Shown: one piece after another, positions 1 through 9,396 of the stretch | How positions within the stretch are numbered: the stretch's first letter is position 1 | Layout of the letters: every line of letters begins with the position of its first letter | Assembly: GCA_938743325.2 (NCBI GenBank) | Contig: OW568864.1 | Location: 372,001 to 436,000, forward strand | Length of the DNA: 64,000 nt | Source: Pycnococcus provasolii | Lineage: Eukaryota; Chlorophyta; Pseudoscourfieldiophyceae; Pseudoscourfieldiales; Pycnococcaceae | Direction of reading: 5' to 3' | Translations under genes and position numbers: made by a program | The notes under the pieces: generated by a model | Told to the model about the DNA's origin: nothing | The model's input: the letters and a program-made list of their open reading frames with translations, nothing else | Database searches by the model: none

Positions 1-728
1 GGGGGGGGGGGGGGGGGGGATAGGTTAGGGTTAGGGTTAGGGTTAGCACACAGCTCAGCCCAGCCTGGCATCACGTTATGCATACATAAGGGAAGTAGGA
101 AGTAGTCTAAGCATTGTTATAGTGATGATGTTGTGATGTTATGATTTTAAAAAACTATACGGCCACCCATAGCCACGCACGCCGCCCACGCGTACACAAC
201 CAGGCTGATTGTGGCTGATTGTGGGGCTGATTGTGAACCAGGCTGATTGTGATGTGGCGCATGAGCCATGAGCCAGGCATTGTGAATCAGCCAGCAGCCC
301 AGGAAAAAGATTGATTCCGGTGAGAATGTCCAGCAGTGTTGTAATGGTTACAACACTCAAACCTTCTCCAAAGACCAAAGCTGCTTTGTTTGTCGTTTCA
401 TCCCAAATGGCAAATGCACAAAGGTTGATTTCTCCACCATTCTTTCTCGACCATGAAAGGTCATTTTCGATTTCTCCACGAAGTGTCTTCGTTGCACCAC
501 TTGTGCTTCTTGGAAGGGGGGAGAAGGCTGATTACGAAGCCTGATTTTCCTCCTTTTCTTCGAGGAGTTGGTCTTCTTCTCCTTTTCTTTGACACCGAGG
601 AAAGCCGCCCGTCAGTCCGTATCCCCTACCCTAGCTAACTTTACAGTATATCCAACTTCCCCCGTCAGCCAGCCCGTGCCTCGTCAGGCCCTTTCTTGCA
701 ATTTTCCTCCTCACGGGTAGGGTGCAAG
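1..728. other. Left-end non-coding region with G-run and telomere-like array
   Basis: No convincing gene. Bases 1-19 are a G homopolymer, followed at 21-46 by about four TTAGGG units. A chromosome left end should read CCCTAA on this strand, so this is not an ordinary telomere cap. Bases about 201-255 hold four short repeats of the form ggctgattgtg. The small open frames here have no codon or domain signal. The stretch up to 728 would contain the 5' region of the E3 ligase gene. Confidence 0.6.
21..46 (+). repeat. Telomere-like array (TTAGGG), about 4 units
   Basis: Short TTAGGG array directly after the G-run. It lies far (about 680 bp) from the next start codon, unlike most arrays in the window. 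Confidence 0.9.
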
Positions 729-1547
729 ATGGACGACGCGAAGAGGACGAAAGGCCTCATGCTCCACGGCTGCGAGCACTACCGTCGCAGGTGTTCGCTC
801 GTTGCACCTTGCTGCGGGGAGGCGTTCGTGTGCAGGCACTGTCACAACGAGGTCAAGTGCGAGCGGGAGCAAGACGTGGAGAAGAAGCATGAGCTTAACC
901 GGAGAGACGTTCGCGAGGTAGTGTGCCTCCTTTGCAACACCAGACAACCTGTTGCGCGCGAGTGCAACACTTGCGCCGTCGAGTTTGGTGCTTATTACTG
1001 CGACAAGTGCCAGTTCTACGACGACGATGTCTCGCGGAGACAGTTCCACTGCGACAAGTGCGGCATATGCCGTGTGGGAGGGGCCGAGAACTTCTTCCAC
1101 TGCGACCGCTGCGGCTGCTGCTACAGCACGAGCCTGCGTGCGGACCACAAGTGCGTGGAGCAGAGCATGCACCGCAGCTGCCCCATCTGCCTAGACTACC
1201 TCTTTGACTCGATCAAACCTATCAGCGTTCTTGTTCGGTGTGGCCACGCTATGCACGAGGCTTGCCTCCAGCAACTGCACGACAACGGCATGCTGCGCTG
1301 CCCGCTGTGCAACGAGAGCACGGTGGACCAAAGTGTGACGTGGGGACAGTTCGATGCGGAGGTGGCCAACAACCCACTACCTCCAGCCTTGCAAGGTTTG
1401 CGGTCGAGAATTCTCTGCCGCGAGTGCCGCAAAGAGCAGACTGTACCCTACCACTTCCTTGCGCTTAAGTGCGGGGACCCTTCTTGCGCAAGCTACAACA
1501 CACAATTCCTGGACATGGTGTCTAATGATGCCGTTGTACAATCTTGA
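729..1547 (+). CDS. CHY-zinc-finger / RING E3 ubiquitin ligase (PIRH2/RCHY1, MIEL1 family)
   Basis: Likely an E3 ubiquitin ligase of 272 residues. Domains in order: an N-terminal CHY zinc finger opening with GCEHYRRRC and rich in CxxC/HC pairs (about residues 8-80); a CTCHY finger with repeated YCDKC, FHCDKCG and FHCDRCG (about 80-145); a RING finger from CPICLDYLF through CGHAMH to CPLC (about 150-195); and a C-terminal zinc ribbon (CRECRKE...CGDPSC). This order is the hallmark of RCHY1/PIRH2 and plant MIEL1, which bind E2 enzymes through the RING and are about this size. The frame extends to 696 only through a TTG, so the ATG at 729 is chosen. The stop is TGA. The family is certain; the substrate is unknown. 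Confidence 0.9.
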   Translation: MDDAKRTKGLMLHGCEHYRRRCSLVAPCCGEAFVCRHCHNEVKCEREQDVEKKHELNRRDVREVVCLLCNTRQPVARECNTCAVEFGAYYCDKCQFYDDDVSRRQFHCDKCGICRVGGAENFFHCDRCGCCYSTSLRADHKCVEQSMHRSCPICLDYLFDSIKPISVLVRCGHAMHEACLQQLHDNGMLRCPLCNESTVDQSVTWGQFDAEVANNPLPPALQGLRSRILCRECRKEQTVPYHFLALKCGDPSCASYNTQFLDMVSNDAVVQS

Positions 1548-2367
1548 GTGCCAATTTTTTTCTGCAAGGAAGCTGCGAAGCCTGGAGGCCGGCTCACAAC
1601 AAGCTGCACACGTCGTGTGCGTTGTGTCAAGTCGCCAAGGGAAAATCCTTAAAATCCCCCTCCCCCCCTTTCCCTACGAATACATCTTTTGTTTATTAGT
1701 ATCAATTCTTAAACCTAGAAACGTAGTAATTGTTACACTCTTTACCTAGACTATTTATGACAACTTTAAAAACCACCTGGTAACCAAGACATACAACTGG
1801 CAACCAACCAGTCAGTCAGTCCATGTCGCCTTCCCCTTGAAGGCCTCGCGAAGGCGAAGAGACGGCCATGGAGGAGCCTCGAGGAGCCCCTCCGGGGGCG
1901 AAGCACCGAAGCAGGGCCCCTCCTAGGGGCATCTGAGCTGTCACCTCTTCTTACATAGACTATGGCATGACGTCACCCCTAAAGGCCTCGGTCCCCTCCC
2001 CTGGCCCTGGATGCCTGGGGTGGGGCACGACCCTCGGGGATGGACCTATCATATTGGCACCGGGGGCCGGGGACTCCCCCCCCGGGTTAGGGTTAGGGTT
2101 AGGGTTAGGGTTAGGGTTAGGGTTAGGGTTACATAATCTAGGTGGTTGCGTCCCATCTTTCCTCTTTATCTTTGAAGGTTCTTCTTGATTGATTGTTGTT
2201 TTTCTTGGTTTTGCCTAACCTTAGGTGGAGCAATTACAGTATTAATTGTGGTGCTCTCGTCATACGCAATTGTCAATTGTTTATTTTTGTTTTTGTTTTT
2301 GTGTCGCATTTCCTCGTGAATCGTGCGTGCTGCTCTGACCTATCGAAGCTTCATTGATTGCTCAAGC
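1548..2367. other. Intergenic region between E3 ligase and Sec14-like gene
   Basis: No gene seen. It contains short AGTC repeats near 1810, GC-rich sequence with a C/G run at 2075-2086, and a telomere-like array at 2084-2131 about 240 bp before the next ATG. The T-rich stretch after 2180 probably holds the 5' UTR or promoter of the following gene. Confidence 0.6.
2084..2131 (+). repeat. Telomere-like array (TTAGGG), about 8 units
   Basis: Nearly perfect TTAGGG tandem array, sense-oriented to the downstream gene, abutting a C-run followed by GGG. Confidence 0.95.
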
Positions 2368-3660
2368 ATGTCCGCTGCCGGTGAGACGCTCAGGGACACG
2401 ATAAACAGCAGCCATATTGATGATGATGATGATGAGGAGGAGGAGGAGGAGGAACCAACCAAGCCTCATCCACCGCCTCCCAGTCTGCGGGATGATGGTG
2501 ACGACGACGACGACGATAGTCGTGACGATGCTTCGCCTTCGCCGTTTGTGATTAGAAACGCCACGAGCGACGACGTACACCGAGGTGACAGCAATCATTC
2601 CCATGATGAAGAAGACAATCTGGTGCCCAATCATGTCGATTCAATCATCGAGGATGATCATTCACGAGATGACGGAAAGCAGAAGCAGAGGCAGAACGAA
2701 CAATTCAAGCAGAGCAACATCGTCGAGGAGATGGACCGCAGCGCGGCGCAGTACGGGCCACCAGAATGGGCTGAGCTCTCGCAGACTCACCCAAATGTCT
2801 GGTATGGCGCCGTTGGACCGTCCCACGGCGGCATCGACGAACATATGTTCGATGCAGATAGGATTCGACGACGTGCGATCGAGGCGCGGCGTCTTCGGCA
2901 CATTCAGCAGCGCACCACGACGGATTGCGACGCGTTGCTGACGTACGCAACAAGCCCGGACCGTGCACGTCTCGACCAAACGTACGCAATTCACAGGCGT
3001 GGGCATCTTAGCCGTATGGCATTTCGGATGTTTGGCGGCAGAAAGCAGGCTGAGGATGACCTCGTGCAGACGTATCGCATTCGTGCGCGAACAAAGGACC
3101 TGCACTACATCGAGGCGATGAGGCTTGCAACCACCGTAAGCGTTGCAGCGCCAGTTGGTCGACTGGGCGCATTCGAGCAGGTTCCTTGTATTGTCGTGGA
3201 TGGAGCACACTGTAGCGCGTGCCGCAAGCTGAACGCGGAGGAGCGCGAAGATCTGCTTACGTGGTGCCACGTCGAGGCGCGTAAGGCTGGAAGTGCGAGT
3301 CCGTTCTACATCGTGTATTTGCACAGCGATGCGGACCTGTCCCCGCTACCCGACTGGCAGTTCTTCAAGTACTTGCACGCCGTCGTCGGAAGCGACGTGC
3401 GTCGCAATCTGCAGGGCTTGTACGTCGTTCACCCGAACGCGCACTGGTTCGTTTGGCAGGCTGCTTTTCGTTTGATGGCGGGCGACGTGTGGAGCAAGGT
3501 GCATCGCGTCGACCGTCTCTCTGCCTTGTTTGGCGTGTTCCCTGAGCTTGCTATCGACAGTGAGAACTCACACCATGGAAACATCAGTGGTGCTATTGGC
3601 GAGCACGTGAGGCTGCACGACAGGACGCTAGTACCAAGAGAAGAGGAACCCGAAGAGTAA
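2368..3660 (+). CDS. Divergent CRAL-TRIO (Sec14-like) domain protein with acidic N-terminus
   Basis: Protein of 430 residues. The N-terminal third is low complexity with Asp/Glu runs. The C-terminal part resembles the divergent CRAL-TRIO domain of GDAP2, BNIP2 and ARHGAP1. The pattern includes PFYIVYLHSDAD, a Trp-Gln-Phe-Phe-Lys-Tyr stretch, then NLQGLYVVHPN followed by a Trp/Phe-rich helix, matching the family's KNLxxLYVVHP signature (about residues 310-385). Such domains bind lipids or small GTPase partners; no catalytic role is expected. The frame reaches 2323 only via GTG, so the ATG at 2368 is used. The TAA stop is itself the first TAA of a CCCTAA array. Confidence 0.7.
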   Translation: MSAAGETLRDTINSSHIDDDDDEEEEEEEPTKPHPPPPSLRDDGDDDDDDSRDDASPSPFVIRNATSDDVHRGDSNHSHDEEDNLVPNHVDSIIEDDHSRDDGKQKQRQNEQFKQSNIVEEMDRSAAQYGPPEWAELSQTHPNVWYGAVGPSHGGIDEHMFDADRIRRRAIEARRLRHIQQRTTTDCDALLTYATSPDRARLDQTYAIHRRGHLSRMAFRMFGGRKQAEDDLVQTYRIRARTKDLHYIEAMRLATTVSVAAPVGRLGAFEQVPCIVVDGAHCSACRKLNAEEREDLLTWCHVEARKAGSASPFYIVYLHSDADLSPLPDWQFFKYLHAVVGSDVRRNLQGLYVVHPNAHWFVWQAAFRLMAGDVWSKVHRVDRLSALFGVFPELAIDSENSHHGNISGAIGEHVRLHDRTLVPREEEPEE

Positions 3661-3718
3661 CCCTAACCCTAACCCTAACCCTAACCCCTATACCCTAACC
3701 CGAACCCCTATCCCCTAA
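3658..3718 (-). repeat. Telomere-like array (CCCTAA on + strand), degenerate at right
   Basis: Four perfect CCCTAA units, then variants such as CCCCTATA and CCCGAA. It begins in the stop codon of the upstream gene and lies about 190 bp before the ATG at 3909. Confidence 0.95.
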
Positions 3719-3908
3719 TAACCTTAGGTGAGCCTGGATGGGATTCTTCGCTCCCCCTCTCCCCCCCATGGGCCATCCTGATCGGAAACAATCGGAATCC
3801 CTCCCTCCCCAGACCACTCTCCCCGGACCCGAACTCGGGAGATGTATCCCTCTGAATCTTCAATACCGGCCATTCATTTCGGCCTGTTGTCTCTCGTCTT
3901 TGTCAAAG

Positions 3909-4502
3909 ATGGCTCTATCACTCTCAAATCACTTCCGTTTTGTCTCTCACACGCGTCCTTGCTTGCGTCCTTGCTTGGGATCGCAGTTGCCATGTCGGCG
4001 AAGCGATCTTGGGTCTTCTTTAGGTCACAGTTATGGAATTAGGCGGTTTTCGGCGAATCATGTGGTAATGTGTAAAGCGTCGGGGGGTGGTGGTGGGGGC
4101 TTTGGTGGTGGTGGTGACCCAGAGACGTCGTCGGCGTCGGTATCGTCGTCAACGTCCAAGCCCGCAGTCAACCAGGAAGTACTGCGACGCATTGAAAGCG
4201 AAGTGCCCGCCTGGGAACGGGGATCGTCGCAGAAAGCTGACGGAGAGAACGACGATGGACTGCCGTGGCCGCTGTACCTGCTCGCGTCGTGTATCGTGAC
4301 CATCGCGGCAACTGGCAGCATCTTCGAATACGGGTCTCGCAACCCCATCTTCAACATCGTTCAGCCCGACTCGCCGCTTTGGGCACCCATTCTCGGCTGG
4401 TTTGTCTTCACCGGATACCCTCTCGCCGTGTACCTCTGGATGAAAGGCATCGCAGGCGCGAACGAGGCTTCAGACCGAATGGACGAGATGGATGGCTACT
4501 GA
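3909..4502 (+). CDS. Plastid-targeted membrane protein of unknown function
   Basis: Protein of 197 residues from the ATG at 3909. An in-frame ATG at 3738 would add 57 residues, but the sequence from 3909 (MALSLSNHFRF, then Arg/Ser/Cys-rich) looks like a chloroplast transit peptide, so the later start is preferred. A Gly-rich linker (about residues 60-70) and a Ser-rich segment follow. The C-terminal 80 residues contain two hydrophobic helices, WPLYLLASCIVTIAATGSIF and WAPILGWFVFTGYPLAVYLW, joined by a short loop with NPIFNIVQPDSPL. This layout recalls small thylakoid proteins conserved in plants and cyanobacteria, but I cannot name it. It is convergent with the thioredoxin gene, 68 bp apart. 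Confidence 0.65.
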   Translation: MALSLSNHFRFVSHTRPCLRPCLGSQLPCRRSDLGSSLGHSYGIRRFSANHVVMCKASGGGGGGFGGGGDPETSSASVSSSTSKPAVNQEVLRRIESEVPAWERGSSQKADGENDDGLPWPLYLLASCIVTIAATGSIFEYGSRNPIFNIVQPDSPLWAPILGWFVFTGYPLAVYLWMKGIAGANEASDRMDEMDGY

Positions 4503-4570
4503 GTCAGGCCTCGTCGAAGCACTTGGCACGCTGCGAGCAGGCTAAGCGAAGATTACTCAAAATTCTATTG

Positions 4571-5020
4571 TTACTCAATAAATTTTGGCCAGTCTTGGTG
4601 CAACCATAGTCTGTCCTCAACCGCCTGCAAGTCCGCGTCTCCACCGCCAAACCGCCGGTCGACCATCTTACCGCCACGGAAAATGGCAAAGGTTGGCGTG
4701 AAGCGTATGTTCTTCGCAGTATCCGAGCACTCCTCCACGTCCGCCACCACGAAGTCCATCTTTGGATTCGAATGCGCCATTCGCTCGAAGCGTGGCAAGG
4801 TGCCCCTGCACACGTGGCACCACGCCGCGCCGAAGTTGACGACAAGCGCCCTCTTCGCCCGACCCGCCAGGTCCACGCGGTCGCGCAGGTCCCAGTCGTC
4901 AATTGCGGTCACCAGATTCGACGGAGGTTCCGGCGCGAATCGGCCGTGCACCCTCCTTGCCTGCGTCGCACCTGCCAGCGAGGCCCTGGGGGGAGGCTCG
5001 GACGGCTGGTTGCCCGCCAT
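4571..5020 (-). CDS. Thioredoxin-fold protein with CHVC active site
   Basis: Protein of 149 residues with one thioredoxin domain. VVNFGAAWCHVCRGTLP carries the CxxC redox pair in an unusual form (CHVC rather than CGPC), and FTPTFAIF supplies the cis-proline loop. The first 35 residues are Ser/Arg/Ala-rich and could be a transit peptide, so a plastid or mitochondrial location is possible. The start is a proper ATG (CAT at 5018-5020). A telomere-like array lies about 80 bp upstream of it. The family is clear; the subclass is not resolved because CHVC is not a standard plant subtype. Confidence 0.8.
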   Translation of the reverse strand: MAGNQPSEPPPRASLAGATQARRVHGRFAPEPPSNLVTAIDDWDLRDRVDLAGRAKRALVVNFGAAWCHVCRGTLPRFERMAHSNPKMDFVVADVEECSDTAKNIRFTPTFAIFRGGKMVDRRFGGGDADLQAVEDRLWLHQDWPKFIE

Positions 5021-5385
5021 GGCCGAAATGACGACAAATGAGGGCCTACAAAATGACGACGACCGCCGACGGGAAACCAGGGGGGGGGGGGGGGGACATC
5101 CAACCCTAACCCTAACCCTAACCCTAACCCTAACATTAGGCGCCTCTTCTTCTTAGACTACCCGTACGACAGCTCTTCGTTCTTACCCGCCCGCCTGGAT
5201 GGATCGTCGCACACATACTGTACACGGCGTGATTACGACGTTTTATCGTAAGAAACACCGAAGACTCAGACATCAGAGTCTGGGTAACAAACAGCAACTG
5301 TGACTTGCAGTTACAGTGATTAGTACCTACCGTACAACCGTACGAATAATAATTAGGTAATATATTCATTAGAGTACCACTCAAG
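5021..5385. other. Intergenic region with G16 run and telomere-like array
   Basis: No gene. A 16-base G-run (5080-5095) sits next to the CCCTAA array at 5103-5141. The rest is AT-richer sequence up to the 3' end of the lipase gene. Confidence 0.6.
5103..5141 (-). repeat. Telomere-like array (CCCTAA), about 6 units
   Basis: Clean CCCTAA array. Read on the strand of the thioredoxin gene it is TTAGGG, about 80 bp upstream of that gene's ATG. Confidence 0.95.
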
Positions 5386-7110
5386 CTACATCACGAGCCA
5401 GCACATAAGTGAGACGGAGGCAGAAATGCCCGCCAACCTGATTCCAGTGCTCGACAAAACGCCAGAAGTGGCTGTAGTTATACTTGTAGTGGTCAGTGTA
5501 TCCTTCGCAGATGGGGTTACGGCAGGAGGCGGAGATGCAGGAGAAGAGGTTTCGTTTGTCGGCGGCAGAGGCGAGCTCACTGGAGGAGATGGTGATGACG
5601 TCACGGAAGAAGGTGGCGTTTGACTTTGTGCGGGAGGCGATGGCTGGCTCGGCGGTGGATCAGGAGGCGTTGGTGGCGGGCTCGGCGGTGGCGGGCTCGG
5701 CGGTGGCGGGCTCGGCGGCGGCGGGCTCGGCGGCGGCGGCGGCGCTGGCGGAAGCTCGTTCTGAACGTACCATGCGTACATCTCTGCGAAGCAAGATAGA
5801 GCAGCCATCGTGTGATTTCCCGAGACGTAGAAGGTCTCGATCTTGCCGTCCATGATTGTTTCCATGCGCCCTAAACCTTTTTCTACAACGAGCTTGGGTA
5901 CGGTCATGTCGTCGTTGCCGTGACAGATCGTCACCGGGCGTGTGATCTTCCAATCTCCGTAGAGCAAATCGCTGTCCGTTCTGACCAAGTTTGCAAGGAA
6001 GTCGGCCATCTCCTCCTTCCGTCCCGACGATGCCGGCAGTGCCGGCAGTGACGGGTCTTCCACGCGCTCCATCTGATTCGAGTAGCGCACGAGGAAGCTG
6101 TCATGAAAGACGGTGGAGATGTCGCGAGGAGTGTTTGCGGAAACGTACGCAGAACTGCGGGCACCGCTGAATAAGTCTAGCAGCTTTGTGTCCCACGGCG
6201 CCTTGACGACGTCACCGATGCGGGTGAGCTTATTTGACGCAAAGAGCGCGCCAACGAGCTGGTACAGCACCGCGTAAGGGAGAGTGTACTCTGATATTCT
6301 TTGAATCACCCAGTTCGTGTGCGCGATGACGTCGAGCGGCGCGCCAGTTGGGAATGAGGAGAGATGTCGAAACTGTCCGACGATATTGCTCTTGATCACT
6401 TCATCCAAATACCGGTGCACCGCAAGTGCTGCGTATCCACCCTCGCTGTAACCTGCCGTGTAGAAGTCGATTTTGCTCGTCGGTGGGTTGTCAACGATGC
6501 GACCCAAGGAAGTTGAGAGCGCCAGTAACATGTGCTCCACGTCACGTCCGTAAGGTTTATACTGCACGTAAGGGTGATACTCACTCGAGGCGGACAGGCC
6601 GATTCCTTCTGTGTCTGGCATAATCACCATCATGCCGAGACTAGCGAGGATCGTGCGTACTACAGAGCTGAAGGAGCAACTGAGCGCGTTGAGCGGCCTG
6701 CACAGCCGCTGTTCACTCTGCGCCTCCAAATCACCCGTGGCAGTGCTTGGCATCCATACGACCGCTTTGTCAGGAATGAACGCTTGGTTAGGAGTTTTTG
6801 CGTGGCTCGGCAGTGTGACGATCGCGCCGTTTGTAATGTACTCGCCGGTGACGCCTACGCTACCGTACGTGAACTTGTACTCCACCGCCGCGTAGCTGAT
6901 GCGTATGAGTTTTAAGCGTGGATCTCCTCGCGGGTAGAATAGTTCGAGTGCGTTGGCAAGGTCACGCAAAATCTCGATGTCGCTCTTCACCAGGTATGGG
7001 AGCTTGGCCCAACTTCCGACTTCGCCGGGCGAGAGAGCCCATGTCGCCTTGTGGTAAGTGCCAAAGAGCAGGAGCCCAAATGCTAACCGCCAGACGCTCG
7101 AGCCTCGCAT
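5386..7110 (-). CDS. Secreted, GPI-anchored lipase/esterase with Pro-rich stalk
   Basis: Protein of 574 residues. It starts with a Sec signal peptide (MRGSSVWRLAFGLLLFGTY) and continues as an alpha/beta hydrolase of the secretory-lipase (LIP) type. The nucleophile elbow is GYSEGG with Ser222; HGNDDM gives the acid at about Asp400; SGNHTM gives the catalytic His433. After residue 450 comes a stalk of SPPPP repeats, typical of green-algal hydroxyproline-rich glycoproteins, then a Ser/Thr-rich region and a hydrophobic tail (SLMCWLVM) after a Ser-Ser-Thr-Gly site, which fits a GPI-anchor signal. It probably acts at the cell surface on lipid esters. The frame extends to 7140 only by GTG; the ATG at 7110 fits the signal peptide. 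Confidence 0.85.
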   Translation of the reverse strand: MRGSSVWRLAFGLLLFGTYHKATWALSPGEVGSWAKLPYLVKSDIEILRDLANALELFYPRGDPRLKLIRISYAAVEYKFTYGSVGVTGEYITNGAIVTLPSHAKTPNQAFIPDKAVVWMPSTATGDLEAQSEQRLCRPLNALSCSFSSVVRTILASLGMMVIMPDTEGIGLSASSEYHPYVQYKPYGRDVEHMLLALSTSLGRIVDNPPTSKIDFYTAGYSEGGYAALAVHRYLDEVIKSNIVGQFRHLSSFPTGAPLDVIAHTNWVIQRISEYTLPYAVLYQLVGALFASNKLTRIGDVVKAPWDTKLLDLFSGARSSAYVSANTPRDISTVFHDSFLVRYSNQMERVEDPSLPALPASSGRKEEMADFLANLVRTDSDLLYGDWKITRPVTICHGNDDMTVPKLVVEKGLGRMETIMDGKIETFYVSGNHTMAALSCFAEMYAWYVQNELPPAPPPPPSPPPPSPPPPSPPPPSPPPTPPDPPPSQPSPPAQSQTPPSSVTSSPSPPVSSPLPPTNETSSPASPPPAVTPSAKDTLTTTSITTATSGVLSSTGIRLAGISASVSLMCWLVM

Positions 7111-7340
7111 GTTATATAACTCTGCAGTTGAACTCTGCACGGACGCACGTCTTTCACCTTGCGTTGTGTAAGAAAGAGCTAACCAAAGTCGTCTCGCCTT
7201 CCAGTCGTCGAGCAGTCAGTTTTCCCCAAGGATGTCAAAAGGATGTCAACTGCACGGCTGAGGTGAACTGTGCTGACCACGCCAACGCCACACGAGGCGA
7301 CAACACAACACCTTAAGGTTGTGCACAAGAGGGCACGGCC

Positions 7341-7427
7341 ACTTCACTCACTCACTCACTCACTCACTCACTCACTCACTCACTCACTCACTCACTCACT
7401 CACTCACTCACTCACTCACTCACTCAC
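7341..7427. repeat. CACT tetranucleotide microsatellite, about 21 units
   Basis: Perfect run of CACT units over about 85 bp. Confidence 0.97.
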
Positions 7428-8241
7428 AAGGCCGCTGACTTACACAACACACGAGACAACGCCGCACACACACGAGGACAACGAAACGAAACGCACTGGT
7501 GGCTCCACGAAACTCACTGCCTCACCGGTGCAAGGATGACTGCCTTGACTGACGAGACTTCTGAAGTTGGCCTAAAATAACCTTAATACGGTAAAGCGAG
7601 GTTGTTTTCAGCTTTGAGCTTTCCCAACGAGTCGTTCGGTCAGACGTTCGGTTAGACGGTGTGATTCACAGACGGTCAGCTTCACCTTCTAAAAGTTGGC
7701 AACGTTGCCAAATTAAATATTTGCAAGCTTGCATGGTTGAAATAAGGTTACGTGTGTGTGGGGTGTCACTGTGGTGTCACTGTGGTGTGGTGTGGTACTG
7801 TGGTGTGTTGTGGTGTCGACAACTGGTCTATTCCTAGTGCTACAGTACACGAGGCGACAACGGGTTGACAACGCGGCACCCTCCTTCTTCTTTCCTTCTT
7901 TTATTTGTCAGTCTGTGCCTCTGTGGCCTCGCAAGAGATCTGGACGCTCCGCCGCTCCGGATTTACACACATTTTGGCATTTTTGCTTTTCGTCGTTGAC
8001 CGTCGTCGTTTACTGCAGTTTTGAGTTTTCCCTTTTTTTGAGCATTTTTGGAGCATTTCTGTCCTTTCATGTAGTTACTGCAGTGGGCCGAAACGTCGAC
8101 CTAAACTTTCGTGATATTGCTAATCTATCGGGTTCGCGTCACCACCACTCAAATTGCGCCACAATTGCGAAAAATCAAGGCATCAACCCTTTCATCACCG
8201 TCCCAACGCGTCCTGCGAAGAAAGAAAGACTTAAAAGTTAA

Positions 8242-8299
8242 AACCCTAACCCTAATCCTAACCCTAACCTAACCCTAACCAAAACTCTACCCTAACCCG
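8242..8299 (-). repeat. Telomere-like array (CCCTAA), with CCTAAT and CCTAAC variants
   Basis: Irregular CCCTAA array ending about 130 bp before the ATG of the GT29 gene. Confidence 0.9.
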
Positions 8300-8427
8300 A
8301 ATTATTTCGGGGTTGGCACCAAGCACGCACTCACCCTGTACACGGTCACACGCTTGTTTGTGCGATTTCACGACGGCGACGATGGCGGTGAAGTAGTCGT
8401 AGTACATACCGTACCGGTACCTCTGCC

Positions 8428-9396
8428 ATGTCCTTGGGTAACAGGAGGAGGAGGGTGGTGGTGGTGGTGTGGCTTCTTATTGGGTTGCTTTTTGGGCTGC
8501 TCAGCAACATACCTGTCGCACACTCCTTCTCCACGCCTCTCAACAAGTGTCTCCCTCTCCCCTCCATCGTCACCAACCAAGACACCTTATCAGATATCAC
8601 CGAAGCCTTCTCGCGTCTTGCCGATAAAAGCAAAATCAAAGGCAAGTTCGAAGGGTCCAAGTCGTGCGCAATCGTCGGGAACGCGGGTGTACTCAGCAAA
8701 CAGAACTTTGGGAGCAGCATAGATAAACACGATGTGGTCATGCGCATGAACCACGCGCCAACCGGGCGAAGACAGAGTTCTCTGAAGTCACGCGTCGGTG
8801 TGAAAAGCAGCGTGCGCTTGCTGAACATCATGTGGACGAGGAGGTACGGTACCAAGCGTCTCCGGTGCGAGAAAGGCCGCAACGTGTGCACGAGTGGGGG
8901 TTCACCCGAACAGGGCACGCTCATGGCAACACGTGTGCAGAGCGGCGGCGTGAACCTCTGCACGCAGTTGAAACGTGCGCGTTCCGACGCCACGTGCCAG
9001 AGCGTCAAGGTGGTGCACGCCGCAAGCAAGCTCCTGTCCATGTTCCGAGTCAGCCTTAAAAACTGCGGGAAAGGCCCTCACCCAAGCTACGCAGAGACGA
9101 CGAAGAACTCGCCAAGCACTGGATTTCTTGCATTTTATATGGCCGCGCTTATGCCCAACTCAAGTGCAGGAAGAGGCTTGTGTCAGAAGCGAGTTGCTCT
9201 GTACGGATTTGCAGGCGACGCGGCGAAGAGCGCGCGGTATAAATACCACAGCTTCGGGCGGATGCGTGGCTATGGGTCGCACAACTTTTTGCTCGAGCAG
9301 AGTCTCATGCGTAAACTTGCGCGCAACGCGAGCGCACTTGGCCTTCCACCAATCGTGTTCTGCGGCTCCAAGCCAGATGGTGGGTGCAAGTACTAA
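8428..9396 (+). CDS. GT29 sialyltransferase-like glycosyltransferase, type II membrane protein
   Basis: Protein of 322 residues. A short basic tail (NRRRR) and one hydrophobic helix (about residues 9-30) make it a likely Golgi type II membrane protein. Sialylmotif L is clear: CAIVGNAGVL (Cys80 onward), then IDKHDVVMRMNHAPTG. Sialylmotif S is PSTGFLAFYMAAL (from residue 229) with the following YGF. HNFLLE (His285) matches the motif III/VS region. Families of this kind transfer sialic acid in animals; plant and algal members are linked to Kdo- or Dha-containing glycans, which is the likelier role here. It is short for the family, with a minimal stem region. It is convergent with the KxDL gene. 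Confidence 0.88.
   Translation: MSLGNRRRRVVVVVWLLIGLLFGLLSNIPVAHSFSTPLNKCLPLPSIVTNQDTLSDITEAFSRLADKSKIKGKFEGSKSCAIVGNAGVLSKQNFGSSIDKHDVVMRMNHAPTGRRQSSLKSRVGVKSSVRLLNIMWTRRYGTKRLRCEKGRNVCTSGGSPEQGTLMATRVQSGGVNLCTQLKRARSDATCQSVKVVHAASKLLSMFRVSLKNCGKGPHPSYAETTKNSPSTGFLAFYMAALMPNSSAGRGLCQKRVALYGFAGDAAKSARYKYHSFGRMRGYGSHNFLLEQSLMRKLARNASALGLPPIVFCGSKPDGGCKY

Larger units (their letters stand above)
7111..8427. other. Long intergenic region with CACT microsatellite, GT-rich tract and telomere-like array
   Basis: No supported gene; the longest open frame (7756-8241) lacks an ATG and reads through a GTG-rich repeat. It holds the promoter side of the lipase gene, a CACT microsatellite (7341-7427), a GT-rich tract (7751-7818) and a CCCTAA array (8242-8299). 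Confidence 0.6.

Noticed and set aside
1-46. True chromosome end (telomere) at the left edge
   Set aside because: The strand orientation is TTAGGG reading into the sequence; a left end should show CCCTAA. Similar arrays occur throughout the window, so this is an internal array at a contig edge.
2217-3731. TAACCTTAGGTG at 2217 and 3720 as a shared promoter or splice motif
   Set aside because: Only two full matches, with partial matches near 25066 and 29876; too few to claim a motif, though the CTAAC...TTAG form resembles an intron 3' end.
7756-8241. 161-codon open frame as a gene
   Set aside because: No ATG start, composition follows a GT-rich repeat, no domain.
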